Both the position numbers and the translations under genes were made by a program. The notes beneath the pieces were generated by a model. The model had not been told where the DNA came from. It did not search any database and was given only the letters and a program-made list of their open reading frames with translations. DNA of 64,000 bases from Niastella sp. OAS944. Its GTDB lineage: Bacteria; Bacteroidota; Bacteroidia; Chitinophagales; Chitinophagaceae. This document shows positions 26,480 through 34,703 of this stretch, one piece after another (the stretch's first letter is position 1; every line of letters begins with the position of its first letter). Where the stretch lies: assembly GCA_024809215.1 (NCBI GenBank), contig JANUBW010000001.1:2646841-2710840 (forward strand), in the 5' to 3' direction.

Positions 26480-27810
26480 GACATATTGTTTTTCCACGAT
26501 TCGTTTGCAGATTTTGCATTTTTTGATGAAAATCTGATTTTTTGCTTCTCGCAGATTTCTACTTTCTCAATCGCCGATTTTGCCATTTTTTAAATTTCTA
26601 CTCACGCGTTTATTTAAATCGATGAATTTAATTGACGAAGTGACGGGCAAGCGACGAAAATCAATTTTTTGCGATTTTTATTAATTTGAGGGTTTTGAAG
26701 ATTTCGACGCTCGTGTTAATTTTTGATCTCGTTTCAAAAATTAGCTGTGAAGTGATGAAGAATGCAAATTGAGCGATTTTTAGTTTTTTTGCTTCCGAAC
26801 AGAAATTCGTCGATTTTTAAAATTTGACCAGCCGGTTGATTCGCCGATGGCGATGGCGATCGGCCGCAGCGATTAAATTTCGTTAGTTGCTCAAAATTGC
26901 ATTTTTTTCAATTTTGGGGTTCCGGCAAAAATTCAGGCATTTTTAGAATTTTGATCGTCACGTAGAATTTGGCGGCGGCTTTAAAATTCGTCGTCCGGCG
27001 ATGGCGAGCATCACAAAAACCGCAAATAGCGATTTTGCGAAAATTACTATTTCAATTTTTGGCGAAAACCCAAATTCATGGATTTTTAAATTTCTGGCCT
27101 CGTGATTCAAATTAGCGCAGCAGCCGATTTATGAAAATTCAGTATTTCGTAAAATTGGACATTTCAAATTTCCAAGGTCATTGAAGAATCGTTGAAAGAA
27201 TTTGAGGCAGGTTGCAGATGCTGTTATGCGCTATATAATTCGATCTCTCACAAAAGTGCATATTCAGCGCTTTTTAAATTTCTAACCCCGCGTTTCTCAA
27301 ATTAGCACGGCGATTAAAAATAGAGGTCAGCTGAGGAAAATTCAGCATTTCGCAGATTATGATAAATTTCAAATTTTGCTTGTCTTCGGTGAGTTTATGA
27401 CAGCAGAAGATGCTTTTCAAGCGCCGCGGAGCTACGAATTCAGTTTTCTCTCTAAAAACGCAAAATCAACGTTTTTTGAATTTCCAACCGAGTGCTTCTC
27501 CCGTTTCAGAAAATGGAGCATTTTTCACATTTGGGGAGGCGCCATTGGGCTGCATTTGTTTTTCGTGTACGAAAGCGTGTCGCCAGAGCTATAGCGCTGA
27601 CGCAAAGCGCAGCGTGAGGCGTTACTAATTCATTTTTTGACAAACCGCAAATTCAGGCATTTACAAGACTCCCTGCCTTTTGTTGGTTTAATATTAACCG
27701 ACAATAGAAACTGGAAGCGAATGACAAATACTGCATTGAACCGGGCCCAGGTAGCGTCCGGAATCGTTCTAAGGAGATTCAAAAATCAGGGCTTCTAAAT
27801 TTCTACCCCA
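26480..27810. repeat. Degenerate repeat series around TTTTTAAATTTCTA
   Basis: Related cores at about 26586, 26813, 26931, 27072, 27262, 27471, 27649 and 27782. The best-preserved copies (27072 and 27262) share, in order, a TTCA-G core start, TTTTTAAATTTCT, a CC-CG-G stretch, TCAAATTAGC, a GAAAATTCAG-ATTTCG block and ATTTCAAATTT. Spacing varies between about 100 and 230 bases. No frame is preserved between copies. Confidence 0.6.
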
Positions 27811-27822
27811 GCCCTAAAAATA

Positions 27823-27849
27823 AAATCCCGACGTTAACCGCCGGGATTT
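27823..27849 (-). terminator. Terminator of the DUF3108 gene
   Basis: 8-bp stem AAATCCCG/CGGGATTT. On the minus strand it is followed by TTTTATTTTT. It lies 43 bases past the stop of the gene at 27892. Confidence 0.65.
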
Positions 27850-27891
27850 AAACTATTGAAAATCAATTTATTTATTCTCTCAAAACGCACA

Positions 27892-28698
27892 TTATAAGCT
27901 AACCAGCGAGGTAAGCGGATAGCGCAAATTGCGATAGCTGATCATATCTATTTTCACACTTCCTACCGAAATAGGGCTTTCAATACGCACCGGAACATGG
28001 TTCTTATCGTCGCTCACCCATACGGTCATTTTTTCACCGCCTTCAAAAATGGTCCCTTTAATTAGCAGGGGTTTAAATTTAATGGCTTTGAATTTGCCGT
28101 ATTTGGTTTTGATGGTTTCTTTACCCAAATAGCGGATGTACATCTCATACACCTCATTATCAAGGAACATGGAGAAGGAGATCCTGTCGTTTACTTTATA
28201 TTTATTGAAATCGATATTTCGTGAGTAATAAACGGCGCTCAGCACATCCTGCACACATTCGGGCACTTTATATACGCCCTGGTTGGTTACCGCCGAATTA
28301 GTGGTTTTGTTAAACGTTACATTCTCATACTTCTTATACCCACCCTCGTACACATTACGAATAAACCGGTATGGCTGCAGGGTGGCCGTATCTACATACG
28401 TTTCATACTTATCGCGAACCTTAAAGAAGTTGTCGTAAAAAGAATAAGTTTTTCCATCCCCAACAATATGGTATACCGGTTTACCGGCCAATTTTTCGAG
28501 CGTAGTATTAAAAGTGGCTTCTCCAGCTCCAAAATAAGCCCCTACTACTGTATAAAATACCTTCAGGGTTATTTGCTCACCGTTTGAAAAAGCTGAATTA
28601 CGTATTTCGCAAAAGCCGTCACCAGCTCTCAACGGAAAACTTATGATCACAAACAGGAGAAAAACGAGTGGTCGGTTTACTTTCATGTAACGCTTCAT
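27892..28698 (-). CDS. DUF3108 periplasmic protein
   Basis: 268 residues with an N-terminal signal (VNRPLVFLLFVIISFPLRA). The mature part has the DUF3108 pattern: GEQITLKVFYTVVGAYFGAGEATF, then YEGGYKKYENVTFN, VQDVLSAVYYSRNIDF and MTVWVSDDKNHVPVRIESPI close to the end. Function is unknown; members are predicted beta-rich periplasmic proteins. Two ATGs (MKRYMKV) are possible; the first is used. It is 37 bases downstream of the flippase-like gene, probably the same transcript. Confidence 0.9.
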   Translation of the reverse strand: MKRYMKVNRPLVFLLFVIISFPLRAGDGFCEIRNSAFSNGEQITLKVFYTVVGAYFGAGEATFNTTLEKLAGKPVYHIVGDGKTYSFYDNFFKVRDKYETYVDTATLQPYRFIRNVYEGGYKKYENVTFNKTTNSAVTNQGVYKVPECVQDVLSAVYYSRNIDFNKYKVNDRISFSMFLDNEVYEMYIRYLGKETIKTKYGKFKAIKFKPLLIKGTIFEGGEKMTVWVSDDKNHVPVRIESPISVGSVKIDMISYRNLRYPLTSLVSL

Positions 28699-28735
28699 TA
28701 ATCCAGTTAATAAGGTTGACGTCCGGGCCGGTGTA

Positions 28736-29734
28736 TTATTTTTTATTCTTAAACACTTTTATGCCTAAAATGAGCAAGCTCCCTATCAATGCTGGTATAA
28801 CCAGGTTAATGATCCAGATGGCCAGGGAAGTTGCCAGTATACCGGTAATATTGCTATCAAAAAGTTGTACCACTTCAATGCCGATCTTCCAACGCATCCC
28901 TAATTCAGTGATCACAGCTATAGTTGGCACTATCGATAAAACAAGAAATATAACACTTACAGTTCCCGCAACCTGCGCAGCCGTTACATGCACATCAAAC
29001 ACATCGAACAACAAATAATATTGTCCTATAAACACGCTATAACGCAGTACTGATAAAGACAATATTCGAAATAAGATAGTTGCGTTAAGACTATCTAAAA
29101 CTCGTATATAGGAAACTGGTTTTTGTAGTCTTGGTATCCTTTCAATCCATCTTACCAGGCCTGCCAAACGAAAATAAAATAATGTTAAAACCACTGCTCC
29201 GGCAATGGCGAAATATAACACCATATTTAACCAAAGCCCTGCAAACGTATGAAGCAATTTTGTATTCCCAAATGCCTGTAAATATAAAATTCCGCCAATT
29301 CCTGCCCACCAGGTTACCAGCAGCTGCCCCATACTGCACACAATAGTAAGAGAAATTGCTTTTACCCGCGTGCCTTCATCAAGATATAATATTCGTCCCA
29401 TGTACTCCCCTATACGGTTAGGAGTAAAAAATGCCAGTGTAGTTCCGGTAAACACGGCTTTACATGATTGAATAAACGATAATTTCTGAACACGCTTTAT
29501 AACTATTTGCCATTTGCGGCTTTCTAATCCCCAATTAGCAAACATCAATGCTACAGTAAGGCCCAGTTTCCAGCCTTCGGCACCACGTATGGCCTGCCAG
29601 GCATGCTGTAAAGAAGCCTGCCAGTTGTTCTGCTTTATCAACTGCCTGTAAATTGACCAGGCCAGCAGGCAAAACACCAGCGGGCCTATCACATAGTTGA
29701 GCAGAATTTTAATATTTTTGTTCTTGATCAGCAC
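28736..29734 (-). CDS. Flippase-like membrane protein (LPG synthase TM family)
   Basis: Polytopic membrane protein of the UPF0104/lysylphosphatidylglycerol synthase transmembrane family, with about eight helices. Diagnostic segments are SIYRQLIKQNNWQASL, an FTGTTLAFFTPNRIGEYMGR loop with a conserved N-R-GE, and AVITELGMRWKI toward the end. Such proteins are thought to flip lipids or glycans. The frame is open to an ATG at 29782, but that overlaps the divergent ruvC start. GTG at 29734 (VLIKNKNIKILLNYV) avoids the overlap and gives 332 residues; the true start is uncertain. Confidence 0.82.
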   Translation of the reverse strand: MLIKNKNIKILLNYVIGPLVFCLLAWSIYRQLIKQNNWQASLQHAWQAIRGAEGWKLGLTVALMFANWGLESRKWQIVIKRVQKLSFIQSCKAVFTGTTLAFFTPNRIGEYMGRILYLDEGTRVKAISLTIVCSMGQLLVTWWAGIGGILYLQAFGNTKLLHTFAGLWLNMVLYFAIAGAVVLTLFYFRLAGLVRWIERIPRLQKPVSYIRVLDSLNATILFRILSLSVLRYSVFIGQYYLLFDVFDVHVTAAQVAGTVSVIFLVLSIVPTIAVITELGMRWKIGIEVVQLFDSNITGILATSLAIWIINLVIPALIGSLLILGIKVFKNKK

Positions 29735-29772
29735 TAAAATAAGTTCACAAAGTAATCCAATCCCCACGCTCC

Positions 29773-30354
29773 TTGCAAACACCTTCTAAAATAATTCTTG
29801 GTATAGATCCCGGAACCCTGTTCATGGGATATAGTCTTATTGTGGTCTCCTCTCAAAAAATAAAACTGCTTGAGATGAGCACCCTGAAACTAAATGCCCG
29901 TAAAGACAATTACGAGCGTCTGCAACTCATTCATCAAAAGGTTAGCGATCTTATTAAACAATATAAACCAGTGAGCTTTGCCATTGAAGCCCCATTCTTT
30001 GGTAAGAACGTACAAAGTATGCTTAAATTGGGCAGGGCTCAGGGCGTGGCTATTGCAGCCGCCATGACTGCCGGGTTGGAAGTATGTGAATATTCGCCCA
30101 AAAAAGTAAAACAAAGCATAACCGGTAATGGTAATGCAGATAAAGAGCAGGTATGGCAAATGCTGCAACGTATTTTATCTATTCAGCATAATACCGATAT
30201 AAAATATCTGGATGCTTCTGATGCCCTGGCTGTAGCGGTTTGTCATCATTTTCAGGATAACGCGCTGCTTAAAACCGCCGGCAAAAAGCTAAAAGGCTGG
30301 GAAGATTTTATTGCGAAGAACCCTGGAAGGGTTCAAATTAAACGGCAATCGTGA
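29773..30354 (+). CDS. ruvC: Crossover junction endodeoxyribonuclease RuvC
   Basis: Holliday junction resolvase of 193 residues. RNase-H-fold catalytic acids are visible: D in ILGIDPGT near the start, E in FAIEAPFFGKNVQSM, and the DASDALAVAVCHH motif near the end, plus GLEVCEYSPKKVKQSITGNG with the conserved basic residues. The only usable start is TTG 29773 (LQTPSKIILGIDPG); no ATG precedes the motif. The last four residues, KRQS, and the TGA stop are encoded by a heptamer array, so the C-terminus has been rewritten by repeat sequence. Confidence 0.93.
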   Translation: MQTPSKIILGIDPGTLFMGYSLIVVSSQKIKLLEMSTLKLNARKDNYERLQLIHQKVSDLIKQYKPVSFAIEAPFFGKNVQSMLKLGRAQGVAIAAAMTAGLEVCEYSPKKVKQSITGNGNADKEQVWQMLQRILSIQHNTDIKYLDASDALAVAVCHHFQDNALLKTAGKKLKGWEDFIAKNPGRVQIKRQS

Positions 30355-30418
30355 ATCGGTGATGATTTCCGAAACTTAAGGCTACGCTATCGTAAAACGG
30401 CAAACGTGAAACGTGAAA
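30341..30418. repeat. Heptamer arrays A' and A after ruvC
   Basis: 30343-30363: CGGCAAT, CGTGAAT, CGGTGAT, containing the ruvC TGA. 30391-30418: CGTAAAA, CGGCAAA, CGTGAAA, CGTGAAA. The two arrays use the same pair of unit types but end consistently in T in the first and A in the second. Confidence 0.8.
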
Positions 30419-30449
30419 GGGGTGGCCGAATTTCGAGGCTCGCGCATCT

Positions 30450-30572
30450 CGGCAATCGGCAATCGTGAATCGGCAATAGCTTCCGAAACTTCAGGCCTCA
30501 CGAAGTCGTAAAACGTGAAACGGCAAACGTGAAATAAATACAGCAGAACTAAGAACTAAAAACTGAGAACTG
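30450..30572. repeat. Arrays A', A and D between ruvC and the HIT gene
   Basis: 30450-30477: CGGCAAT, CGGCAAT, CGTGAAT, CGGCAAT. 30507-30534: CGTAAAA, CGTGAAA, CGGCAAA, CGTGAAA. 30545-30572: AGAACTA, AGAACTA, AAAACTG, AGAACTG. The spacer shares GGCCGAATTTCGAGGCTCGC and TTCCGAAACTTCAGGCCTC words with other array loci. Confidence 0.8.
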
Positions 30573-30587
30573 CCTTTTCCTTTATCA

Positions 30588-30667
30588 CCTTGATCAACCA
30601 TATCAACCTTTCAACCAGCCTCCTATCAACTCCCAGTCAACTCGTAAACGCGTTAACTCGTCAACTC
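30588..30667. repeat. Octamer array, family C, overlapping the HIT gene end
   Basis: 30636-30667: GTCAACTC, GTAAACGC, GTTAACTC, GTCAACTC, preceded by looser TCAACC words from 30593. The TAA stop and the last codons (ELTS) of the minus-strand HIT gene are inside the array. Confidence 0.8.
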
Positions 30668-31048
30668 CCCCACAATCTTCTCCTGCGCCGCTTTCAATTG
30701 TTCGGGCGACAGTTTCAACTTTCCACGGGTAAAATTCAGATCATCGATACCATTAATAGGCACCAGGTGTAAGTGCGCATGCGGCACTTCGAGCCCTACA
30801 ACCGATAAACCCACCCGGTTACAGGGAAACGACTTCTCTATTGCCTTTGCTATAGGTTTTGCAAACACCAGCATACGGCTCAGGTATTCATCGGGCACAT
30901 CAAAAAACTTATCTACCTCCAGTTTCGGTATCACCAATACATGCCCTTCAACCAAAGGAAATATATCGAGAAATGCGAAGAACTGATCGTCCTCAGCAAT
31001 TTTATATGACGGAATTTCACCGGCAATGATCTTTGAAAAAATAGTCAT
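30653..31048 (-). CDS. HIT-family hydrolase (HinT/Hit-like)
   Basis: Histidine-triad nucleotide-binding protein of 131 residues. It starts MTIFSKIIAGEIPSYKI, the standard HIT opening, has FAFLDIFPLVEGHVLVIPK, and carries the triad HAHLHLVPI with the catalytic central histidine. Members hydrolyse AMP-linked small molecules; the exact substrate is open. It lies after greA on the same strand (57-base gap), probably one transcript. The C-terminal residues GELTS are encoded by an octamer array. Confidence 0.93.
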   Translation of the reverse strand: MTIFSKIIAGEIPSYKIAEDDQFFAFLDIFPLVEGHVLVIPKLEVDKFFDVPDEYLSRMLVFAKPIAKAIEKSFPCNRVGLSVVGLEVPHAHLHLVPINGIDDLNFTRGKLKLSPEQLKAAQEKIVGELTS

Positions 31049-31105
31049 ACGCCTGGTAATTTATAATTCAGAAAAGTTGGGAAATAGGTAGAACGAACGC
31101 CTGTC

Positions 31106-31579
31106 TTAAACAGTGATGTCTTCAATCTTGAACTTCAGCAAACCGGCAGGCACCTGAACTTCTGCCACGTCGCCAACAACTTTGCCAAGCAGGCCCTGGC
31201 CAATTGGTGAAGTAATAGAGATCTTACCCAACTTCAGATCGGCTTCTTTTTCAGAAACAAGCGTGTAGGTAATCTTCTTCTTATTAGCAAGATTGGTAAT
31301 AGTAACTTTGGTAAGGATAGAGACCTTACTTGTATCAACATTTTCGGTATCCAATATACGAACGCTGGCAATATCGCTCTCCAGCTTCTTTAATTTAGCT
31401 TCCAATATACCCTGGGCTTCCTTGGCTGCATCATACTCTGCATTCTCTTTTAAGTCACCTTTTTCACGTGCTTCAGCAATTGCCCTGGCAGCAGCCGGAC
31501 GATCGACCGTACGCATACGCAACAACTCCTCTTTCATTTGCTCAAGCGTTTCTTTTGTAACGTATAAAACAGTACTCAT
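31106..31579 (-). CDS. greA: Transcription elongation factor GreA
   Basis: 157 residues. It rescues backtracked RNA polymerase by stimulating transcript cleavage. The N-terminal coiled coil carries the catalytic acidic tip region (ARAIAEAREKGDLKENAEYDAAKEAQ). The C-terminal FKBP-like domain has LVSEKEADLKLGKISITSPIGQGLLGKVVGD. Length and motifs are standard. A strong Shine-Dalgarno precedes the ATG, unlike nearly every other gene here. Confidence 0.96.
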   Translation of the reverse strand: MSTVLYVTKETLEQMKEELLRMRTVDRPAAARAIAEAREKGDLKENAEYDAAKEAQGILEAKLKKLESDIASVRILDTENVDTSKVSILTKVTITNLANKKKITYTLVSEKEADLKLGKISITSPIGQGLLGKVVGDVAEVQVPAGLLKFKIEDITV

Positions 31580-31597
31580 AAAAACCTCCTTATTTTA
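31580..31597 (-). promoter_or_regulatory. Strong Shine-Dalgarno of greA
   Basis: On the minus strand AAGGAGG stands five bases before the greA ATG (TAAGGAGGTTTTTATGAG). Bacteroidota genes usually lack this motif, so a conserved full match is notable. Confidence 0.75.
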
Positions 31598-31631
31598 AAC
31601 CAGATATAATTTGGTGTTCAGCTATAAACAG

Positions 31632-31666
31632 AAAAAAAGAACAACGCCTCTGGGCTGAAGCGTTGC
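31632..31666 (-). terminator. Terminator before greA, for the dehydrogenase gene
   Basis: Stem CAACGC/GCGTTG with a 12-base loop and TTTTTTT soon after on the minus strand. It lies about 170 bases past the stop at 31839 and isolates greA from it. Confidence 0.65.
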
Positions 31667-31838
31667 ACTACTGTATAAAACAAAAATAAAGTTTTTTTCA
31701 GAATGAATAAGGTCCCGGGGTTTATTTTTTAACCGGTAAACCGTTAAAAAAGGTTCCCCAGGTTAAAAACCCATTAGAACGGCAACTCTTTTACCAGTAA
31801 TACCTGGCGCCGAAAACTGCCTTTCGGGCTTACCAGCC

Positions 31839-32762
31839 CTATATTCCCAACTTCTCCAACACTACACTGGCCATCTTATAAAACGCTTCGTGGCTATACC
31901 CGGCAATATGGGGCGTAATTAACACATTGGGTTGATGCAAAAGCCAGTCCAGCTCCTTTTTTTCAGCCTCAGACCAGGTATCTATCTTTTCGTTCTCCAA
32001 CACATCGAGCCCGGCGCCGGCAATTTTACCGTTTTGCAAGGCCCTTATAATAGCACCTGTGTCCTGCACCTTACCACGCGACGCATTCAAAAAAAATGGC
32101 TTACGTTCAAGGGCATTAAAAAAGGCGTCGTTGGCGTAATGGAACGTTTCATCAGTTAATGGCAAATGTAAACTTATCACATCGGCATAACGGGCTACTT
32201 GCTCCACGTTAGCTTCGCGCACATAAGCTTTGGCAAAGTCATATTTATACTTATCACATGCCAAAACCGTAACATCGAAGGGCGCCAGTAAACGGGCAAA
32301 AGCCCCGCCGGTATTTCCATAACCTATAATACCAACGGTTTTACCCGTTAGCTCAATACCGCGGTTGGCATCGCGTATCCATTTGCCTTCCCGTATTTCC
32401 TGCATGCTGCTGTTCATTTTGTTCATAAGGCTTAACAACATGCCCAATGAATGCTCGGCAACCGCATTACGATTACCCTCAGGACTGCTTGCGCATTTTA
32501 TGCCCTTGTTTTCGGCATAAGCTACATCTATAAGCTCCATGCCACTGCCCAGGCGGCCGATCCATTTCAACTGCGTTGCCCGGTCGAGCATGGATTTGTC
32601 GATCTTAATGCGGGTAGTAACTATCAGCCCTTCTGCTTCCTGAATAGTATTTAATAACTCTTCGTAAGTAACAGCGGGTACATATTCTATAGTGAATCCT
32701 TTCTTTTGTAATTGTTCTGTAAGCCACTCGTGTACTTTGGCTGTAATAATAACTTTCTTCAT
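31839..32762 (-). CDS. D-isomer 2-hydroxyacid dehydrogenase (SerA-like)
   Basis: NAD-dependent dehydrogenase of 307 residues. Substrate-domain motif [14 protein letters not shown], Rossmann loop [52 protein letters not shown], and [12 protein letters not shown] with the catalytic histidine; the Arg and Glu of the catalytic triad are also in place. It lacks the C-terminal ACT domain of long SerA enzymes. Phosphoglycerate is a possible substrate, but others (glyoxylate, hydroxypyruvate) are equally open. rsmA lies 35 bases upstream on the same strand. Confidence 0.9.
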   Translation of the reverse strand: MKKVIITAKVHEWLTEQLQKKGFTIEYVPAVTYEELLNTIQEAEGLIVTTRIKIDKSMLDRATQLKWIGRLGSGMELIDVAYAENKGIKCASSPEGNRNAVAEHSLGMLLSLMNKMNSSMQEIREGKWIRDANRGIELTGKTVGIIGYGNTGGAFARLLAPFDVTVLACDKYKYDFAKAYVREANVEQVARYADVISLHLPLTDETFHYANDAFFNALERKPFFLNASRGKVQDTGAIIRALQNGKIAGAGLDVLENEKIDTWSEAEKKELDWLLHQPNVLITPHIAGYSHEAFYKMASVVLEKLGI

Positions 32763-32797
32763 CTTACTAATTGTTCAACGTTAAAGGGGTAAGCCCG

Positions 32798-33550
32798 CTA
32801 TTTCATAGTAAACGTAAGCCGTGCAAAATCATTCACGGTCAACTGCTCGGCCCTTTTATCGAATATGGGGTCTTTTAATTCTTCGGGAGTATATAAGCTT
32901 TTTACAGCATTGCGTAAGGTCTTGCGTCGTTGATTGAAAGCCGTTTTTACCAATACAAAAAACCTCCTTTCACTAAACATTTCAGGAAGGGTTTGCCTTG
33001 GCGTTAATCTAATAACAGCGCTTTTAACTTTGGGCGGTGGGTTAAACGCATTCTCAGGTACTTCAAACAAATACTCAACATCGTAAAATGCCTGAACCAG
33101 CACACTCAATATGCCATACACCTTATTGCCCTCGCTGGCAACCACCCGTTGTGCCACTTCTTTTTGGAACATGCCTATCACTACCTGTACACTCTCCTTC
33201 CACTCCAGTACTTTAAATAATATTTGGGAAGAAATATTGTAAGGGAAATTTCCAACCAGCGTAAATGGTTCAGCAAAGGGCTGATCGATGGTAAGAAAAT
33301 CCTGGTGAATGATCTTTGATTGTAAGGCCGGGTAGGTTTTATGTAACCAGTTTACTTTCTCCTCATCCAACTCAACGCATTTAAGGTCGATATCGGGCAG
33401 TGTAAGTAAGTATTTTGTTAAAGCGCCACCACCGGGGCCTACCTCCAGTAACCGTTGAAACGGATGCTGTTGCAGGGCCTGCACTATTTTGCGGCATACA
33501 TTTTCATCTACCAGAAAATGCTGTCCTAATGATTTCTTTAGTGTATACAC
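32798..33550 (-). CDS. rsmA: 16S rRNA dimethyladenosine transferase RsmA (KsgA)
   Basis: Dimethylates the two adjacent adenosines in helix 45 of 16S rRNA during small-subunit assembly. 250 residues: KKSLGQHFLVDENV at the start, the SAM site LEVGPGGGALTKYL, VELDEEKV, the NFPYNISSQILFK catalytic motif (NLPY type), and AFNPPPKVKSAVIRL. Complete and normal length. A TACTTTTG element lies just before the ATG. Confidence 0.96.
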   Translation of the reverse strand: MYTLKKSLGQHFLVDENVCRKIVQALQQHPFQRLLEVGPGGGALTKYLLTLPDIDLKCVELDEEKVNWLHKTYPALQSKIIHQDFLTIDQPFAEPFTLVGNFPYNISSQILFKVLEWKESVQVVIGMFQKEVAQRVVASEGNKVYGILSVLVQAFYDVEYLFEVPENAFNPPPKVKSAVIRLTPRQTLPEMFSERRFFVLVKTAFNQRRKTLRNAVKSLYTPEELKDPIFDKRAEQLTVNDFARLTFTMK

Positions 33551-33554
33551 GTTG

Positions 33555-33562
33555 CAAAAGTA
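33555..33562 (-). promoter_or_regulatory. -7 element of rsmA (TACTTTTG)
   Basis: TAnnTTTG on the minus strand 4 bases before the rsmA ATG, suggesting a very short leader. The octamer array directly upstream would occupy the -33 region. Confidence 0.45.
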
Positions 33563-33598
33563 CGTTAATAAGTTGACGAGTTAACGGGTTGACAAGTA
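33563..33598. repeat. Octamer array, family C, upstream of rsmA
   Basis: Units CGTTAATA, AGTTGACG, AGTTAACG, GGTTGACA, AGTATT. Inverted in sense relative to the C array at 30636-30667. Confidence 0.75.
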
Positions 33599-33737
33599 TT
33601 CCCAATGTGCAAGGCTCCTATTATCCGATGCCTCGGGAATTTGCAGGGGCGAAGTAAAAAATAAAGAGGTAGGGTTTATATCTTCCAGGAATGAAAGACA
33701 ACCGTACCTCTTCTTTGATCCGCATGAAACTTAAACC

Positions 33738-34196
33738 TTAGTCAACCTTATATTGTAACCATCCTGTTCTTTTATAATTTGAAGTATGCTGCCTTTGCAG
33801 CATCGACTGTTGTATAAACCGCGCATACAATTGCCGGTTGTTTTTTGCAGTAGTATATAATGGAACCTCAGCCTGCTCATCTTCACCAGCCGATGCATTT
33901 GCATTAAGGGCTTTATTACCTGCACGCATTGTATTGAGAATATCATTGGCCAGTTTATCGGTTGTTACCGTACCATCGGCCATTATGTTTGATACAAGAA
34001 TATCGTTGGCGAGTTTATCAATTGTAACTGCGCCATCAGTAGTAGTATTTTTAGTTGAAGCTCCCTTACCAACAGGTTTTGTTGGATGTGTTCCCTGGTA
34101 TTTAATGTAGCCCGATGGGCGTTGTGGGTTAACTTGTGCCTGCGTACATTCATAGCAAACAACTATGAGCAACACAGCCAATAGGGTGTTCTTCAT
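33738..34196 (-). CDS. Secreted protein with DKLANDIL repeats
   Basis: 152 residues, signal peptide MKNTLLAVLLIVVCYECTQAQ. The central part carries two near-identical units, DGAVTIDKLANDILVSN and DGTVTTDKLANDILNTM, separated by seven bases' worth of different residues; such T-x-x-KLA repeats resemble those in phage tail fibre and adhesin stalks. The C-terminal part is basic and glutamine/arginine-rich. There is no T9SS tail. Function unknown. Codon usage is consistent with a gene. Confidence 0.65.
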   Translation of the reverse strand: MKNTLLAVLLIVVCYECTQAQVNPQRPSGYIKYQGTHPTKPVGKGASTKNTTTDGAVTIDKLANDILVSNIMADGTVTTDKLANDILNTMRAGNKALNANASAGEDEQAEVPLYTTAKNNRQLYARFIQQSMLQRQHTSNYKRTGWLQYKVD

Positions 34197-34703
34197 AAAA
34201 TACGGATCTCGGAATCTATAAACGCACCGTTTAAAATTTTATTGGTAAAATATGCCCTAAAATAAACACTTATCTATACTGAATCCTTTCAGCATTAATG
34301 ACTTAGTTATTTTACCTGAAGCACGTTACGAATAAACACCTAATCAGTCTACACTTTTACTATGCTTATACCTTTTTGTTCAACAGCGAAATTACGTGCA
34401 GTTATTTCTTTACGATAATACATAAACGAACTTTGTAATTCCTACACTACATACAAGTTGCTCCTGTTGTCAACAGGGGAATAGGGTTTACCTGTTAAAA
34501 GTCGGCAGGCAAAAGAAAGCCCCTTGATACCCGCCATTGACAAACCCGCGCATAACTCACTGCATTACAATCAAATAGGCCACAATTTATAAAAATATCC
34601 CTGCCAGCCAGCCCGAAAGCTGTTTTTGTAGCGGGAAGCATGCCACATACGCCTTTCCTTGAACATTATATCGTAAATTAGCCGCTTCAATAGTAAACTC
34701 ACA
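34197..34703. other. Intergenic region upstream of pdxA
   Basis: 507 bases, A+T-rich, between divergent genes. No gene, no strong promoter match and no repeat was recognised. A weak TAAATTAG lies at about 34673. Confidence 0.5.

Larger units (their letters stand above)
25105..27822. other. 2.7-kb non-coding block of decayed repeats
   Basis: No frame here looks like a gene: the longest ones (25348-25653 plus, 25360-25650 minus, 27376-27594 plus) are repeat sequence with no domain, signal or recognisable codon pattern. The block has a hairpin/short-repeat zone at 25340-25560, an A+T-rich zone at 25660-26100, a consensus promoter at 26104-26134, and from 26480 to 27810 a series of degenerate copies of a unit around the core TTTTTAAATTTCTA. 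GC falls well below the coding neighbours in most of it. Confidence 0.7.

Noticed and set aside
27376..27594. 72-codon plus-strand frames in the decayed repeats
   Set aside because: Overlap degenerate copies of the repeat core; two frames are open over the same bases with no supporting features.
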